From a virus: DNA of 30,356 bases. Under the pieces are notes generated by a model. That model had not been told where the DNA came from. It saw only the letters and a list, made by a program, of their open reading frames with translations, and made no database searches. A program made the translations under genes and the position numbers. How positions within the stretch are numbered: the first letter of the stretch is position 1; each line of letters begins with the position of its first letter. The DNA is taken from IMG/VR virus record IMGVR_UViG_3300037882_001756, positions 1-30,356 of that record; one strand, 5' to 3'. Of the stretch, positions 28,938 through 30,356 are shown one piece after another.

Positions 28938-29165
28938 TTAAGGAATGCTATTTAATCTTTTTTCCCAGCTATCACCTTTATCGGGATCACCACCAGTATT
29001 GATGCATTGATATGCTCTTGTGGCATTATCACCTTTCTTGGCATTACTACACACTAATCCAGCTACATCATCAGCACTGACAGGTACTAATGGTTTATAG
29101 CTGAACCTAAAGGTACCATTAATTTTGTGTATACCACAGACCGGACAAACTAAATGTTCTTCCAT
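28938..29165 (-). CDS. Hypothetical protein, 75 residues, with CxxC motif
   Basis: HLVCPVCGIHKINGTFRFSY suggests half of a zinc knuckle. Two more cysteines follow in GLVCSNAKKGD and AYQCINTGGDPDKG, so a four-Cys metal site is possible. The function is unknown. It starts 2 nt after the stop of the 90-residue gene upstream. Confidence 0.6.
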   Translation of the reverse strand: MEEHLVCPVCGIHKINGTFRFSYKPLVPVSADDVAGLVCSNAKKGDNATRAYQCINTGGDPDKGDSWEKRLNSIP

Positions 29166-29167
29166 AA

Positions 29168-29440
29168 TTAATCTATATAATAATCAGGTTTTGAAAATCT
29201 TCCAGTAAACTCGATGCTTTCGTGAACAGTAGATTCTATATCGAAAGCATCATCATAGTATCGAGTCAATCTTTCTGTTTCTGGCAACCACATAACGATA
29301 GTACAAGTCCGATCATTAGTCCCAGACAACCACCACGGATAGCGAGGATTGAAAGATAATGGTCTAGGATCAGCAGTTTCGTATGTTTTAAATCTATATC
29401 TAATCCACTTTGGCTTTCCCGTCAGTACACTACTACTCAC
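29168..29440 (-). CDS. Hypothetical protein, 90 residues
   Basis: The protein is rich in Trp, Tyr and Arg: KPKWIRYRFKTYETADPRPL, then FNPRYPWWLSGTNDRTCTIV and MWLPETERL. It looks like a compact beta protein of the kind found widely in T4-like genomes without known function. It overlaps the end of the upstream lipoprotein-like gene by 8 nt, implying coupling. Confidence 0.6.
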   Translation of the reverse strand: MSSSVLTGKPKWIRYRFKTYETADPRPLSFNPRYPWWLSGTNDRTCTIVMWLPETERLTRYYDDAFDIESTVHESIEFTGRFSKPDYYID

Positions 29441-29810
29441 AATTTTTCTCCAATAATAATATGTCTGTTGCTATTCTATATGATACTTGGTTGTATCTAT
29501 TAGGATCTAAAGTAAATTCGATACAATAATTACCAAAAACTATATCGTATAGTTGTTTTTCACTATATCCTGGTGGGATATATACCACTACCTCAATAGG
29601 CTGAGTAGTAGAAAAATCATTCTTCAATACTGTTAGCAAAAAATGATCTATTTTACCATCTGAATATATTGGTTTGAAAGCAGTTAATTTACCATACAGC
29701 TTGTCATCACTAAGTTTTAGTTCTGATGGGTTTCTATTTAACACTTCATAGCTACCTACTCCAATGGATAACAATAAAATAATAGAAACGAGAATAGATA
29801 ATTTTTTCAT
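29433..29810 (-). CDS. Membrane-anchored or secreted hypothetical protein, 125 residues
   Basis: MKKLSILVSIILLLSIGVGS is a basic start followed by a hydrophobic core, either a signal peptide or an N-terminal anchor. It has no lipobox Cys. The exported part is beta-rich (FLLTVLKNDFSTTQPIEVVV) and has two cysteines near the end. No family is recognised. A strong promoter lies 24 nt upstream, and it starts an operon of small genes. Confidence 0.65.
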   Translation of the reverse strand: MKKLSILVSIILLLSIGVGSYEVLNRNPSELKLSDDKLYGKLTAFKPIYSDGKIDHFLLTVLKNDFSTTQPIEVVVYIPPGYSEKQLYDIVFGNYCIEFTLDPNRYNQVSYRIATDILLLEKNCE

Positions 29811-29834
29811 CCGATTTTAGGTTTGTTACTACTA

Positions 29835-29863
29835 ATTATATCATATATTAATGCTAGAGTCAA
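29835..29863 (-). promoter_or_regulatory. Sigma70-like promoter
   Basis: TTGACT (29858-29863), 17 nt, TATAAT (29835-29840), directly after the end of the truncated HNH gene. Confidence 0.8.
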
Positions 29864-30256
29864 TCAATATATTGATTCTGGTTTATCCCATTTTGCTTGA
29901 TTCTCTATATGCTCTGTTATTAATCGATCCAACTTTTCTTGATGTGGTTGTGTAAAAATTATGCTGTTGTCTGGCAACCAATTTGGTGTAGATTGTAAAT
30001 ATCTTGCTGGAGACACCAATCCAGATTTAGTACCAAACTGATAATGGATATTTTGTAAGTAATCTATTGATAGCGAACTAAAATTTATCTGTTTATTGAT
30101 AATTGGTAAATTAATTTCTGTTCTAAAACTATTACCATGATGTCTTACACCTAATGGTAAAGAATTAGTATTTTTTTGTAATACCGTATTGAACCAATTT
30201 GTAACCAATTCTAGATTTGCTCTTTGGTTGTTGCTAGGATCGCCATCTATATGATT
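29864..30256 (-). pseudogene. HNH homing endonuclease, family copy 3, N-terminal part lost to an insertion
   Basis: The C-terminal 131 residues, from NHIDGDPSNNQRANLELVTN on, match copies 1 and 2 through LPDNSIIFT, HQEKLD and the tail KWDKPESIY. Homology stops abruptly at 30256, where copies 1 and 2 continue with the Trp-Val-Ile codons and this one passes into an IS200/IS605-like right end. The upstream half of the gene is not in the window. An ATG inside the insertion end could still start a chimeric peptide, without the first half of the nuclease. Confidence 0.8.
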
Positions 30257-30268
30257 GTTGACATACCT

Positions 30269-30288
30269 CCTCGTCATTAATGACGAGG
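30269..30288. repeat. Perfect 20-bp palindrome at the IS right end
   Basis: CCTCGTCATTAATGACGAGG is its own reverse complement. Such hairpins mark IS200/IS605 ends and form part of the scaffold of TnpB guide RNAs. Confidence 0.9.
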
Positions 30289-30294
30289 ATTCCT

Positions 30295-30356
30295 TTACGC
30301 TTCATCGAATATTGCTGTACCCATCGCTTGCGCGATATCCTCAGTCTTACTTACTC
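30295..30356 (-). CDS. C-terminal tail of a TnpB-like protein (partial)
   Basis: The last 19 codons read VSKTEDIAQAMGTAIFDEA, then TAA. The peptide alone is too short to identify. The call rests on its position directly before the characteristic right-end hairpin. The rest of the gene lies outside the window. Confidence 0.4.
   Translation of the reverse strand, partial: VSKTEDIAQAMGTAIFDEA

Larger units (their letters stand above)
30257..30356 (-). mobile_element. Right end of an IS200/IS605-type (TnpB) element, partial
   Basis: Beyond the HNH break the minus strand reads an open frame ending in TAA (30295-30297), then GGAATCCTCGTC, a hairpin and GGAGGTATGTCAAC. This arrangement, tnpB stop, short palindrome with CCTCG/CGAGG, then GAGG.ATGTCAA, is the usual right end of cyanobacterial and other IS605-type elements. 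Only the end is in the window. Confidence 0.6.

Overview
The window is an AT-rich fragment of a tailed-phage genome (contractile-tail, T4-like myovirus), most likely from an environmental assembly. The call rests on a recognisable T4-type head/neck/tail module: gp14, gp15, gp16 and the start of gp17 on the minus strand, and the end of gp17, gp18, gp19, gp20, a small prohead-core protein, gp21, gp22 and gp23 on the plus strand. Two promoter classes are visible. T4-type late boxes (TATAAATA and close variants, often continuing TTAnTATA) lie just ahead of most structural genes. Sigma70-like TTGACt-17/18-TATAAT promoters drive the accessory and endonuclease genes, nearly all on the minus strand.

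The outstanding feature is the large terminase (gp17/TerL). It is fractured into three genes on two strands. The N piece (574-998, minus) ends in a 30-residue N-intein. The middle piece (7888-10290, minus) begins with a 126-residue C-intein, contains a complete 447-residue LAGLIDADG intein and ends in a 48-residue N-intein. The C piece (11267-12499, plus) begins with a 115-residue C-intein. Two protein trans-splicing reactions and one cis-splicing reaction would rebuild a roughly 564-residue terminase with the Walker A motif, Walker B motif, coupling motif and nuclease triad all restored. Both split inteins have the very short N-half of the atypically split AceL-TerL/VidaL class. The N piece carries an extra 62 nt just before the P-loop; it breaks the frame but sits on a U-UUU-UUG slippery heptamer.

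Layout: 1-500 holds two small minus-strand genes. 574-3159 is the gp17N-gp16-gp15-gp14 operon (minus). 3192-7795 holds an HNH endonuclease, small unknown genes, an ATP-dependent DNA ligase and zinc-ribbon proteins (minus). 7888-12499 holds the middle and C pieces of TerL around a frameshifted HNH gene. 12532-13616 holds a T5orf172-type nuclease and a glycosyltransferase. 13670-25674 runs from gp18 to gp23, interrupted by minus-strand HNH-AP2, GIY-YIG and metallophosphoesterase genes. 25736-30256 is a minus-strand accessory region with a NUMOD4-HNH gene, a GIY-YIG gene lacking a start codon, small unknown genes and a truncated HNH copy. 30257-30356 looks like the right end of an IS200/IS605-type (TnpB) element inserted in that HNH copy.

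Homing-type nucleases lie next to gp14, gp17, gp18, gp19 and gp23, so the packaging/capsid module is heavily parasitised. The fracture of TerL coincides with the strand switch that separates the 14-15-16-17N block from the 17C-18-19-20 block. That suggests split inteins made an inversion inside a terminase gene survivable. No tRNA, CRISPR array or photosynthesis gene was seen, and the host cannot be fixed from this window.
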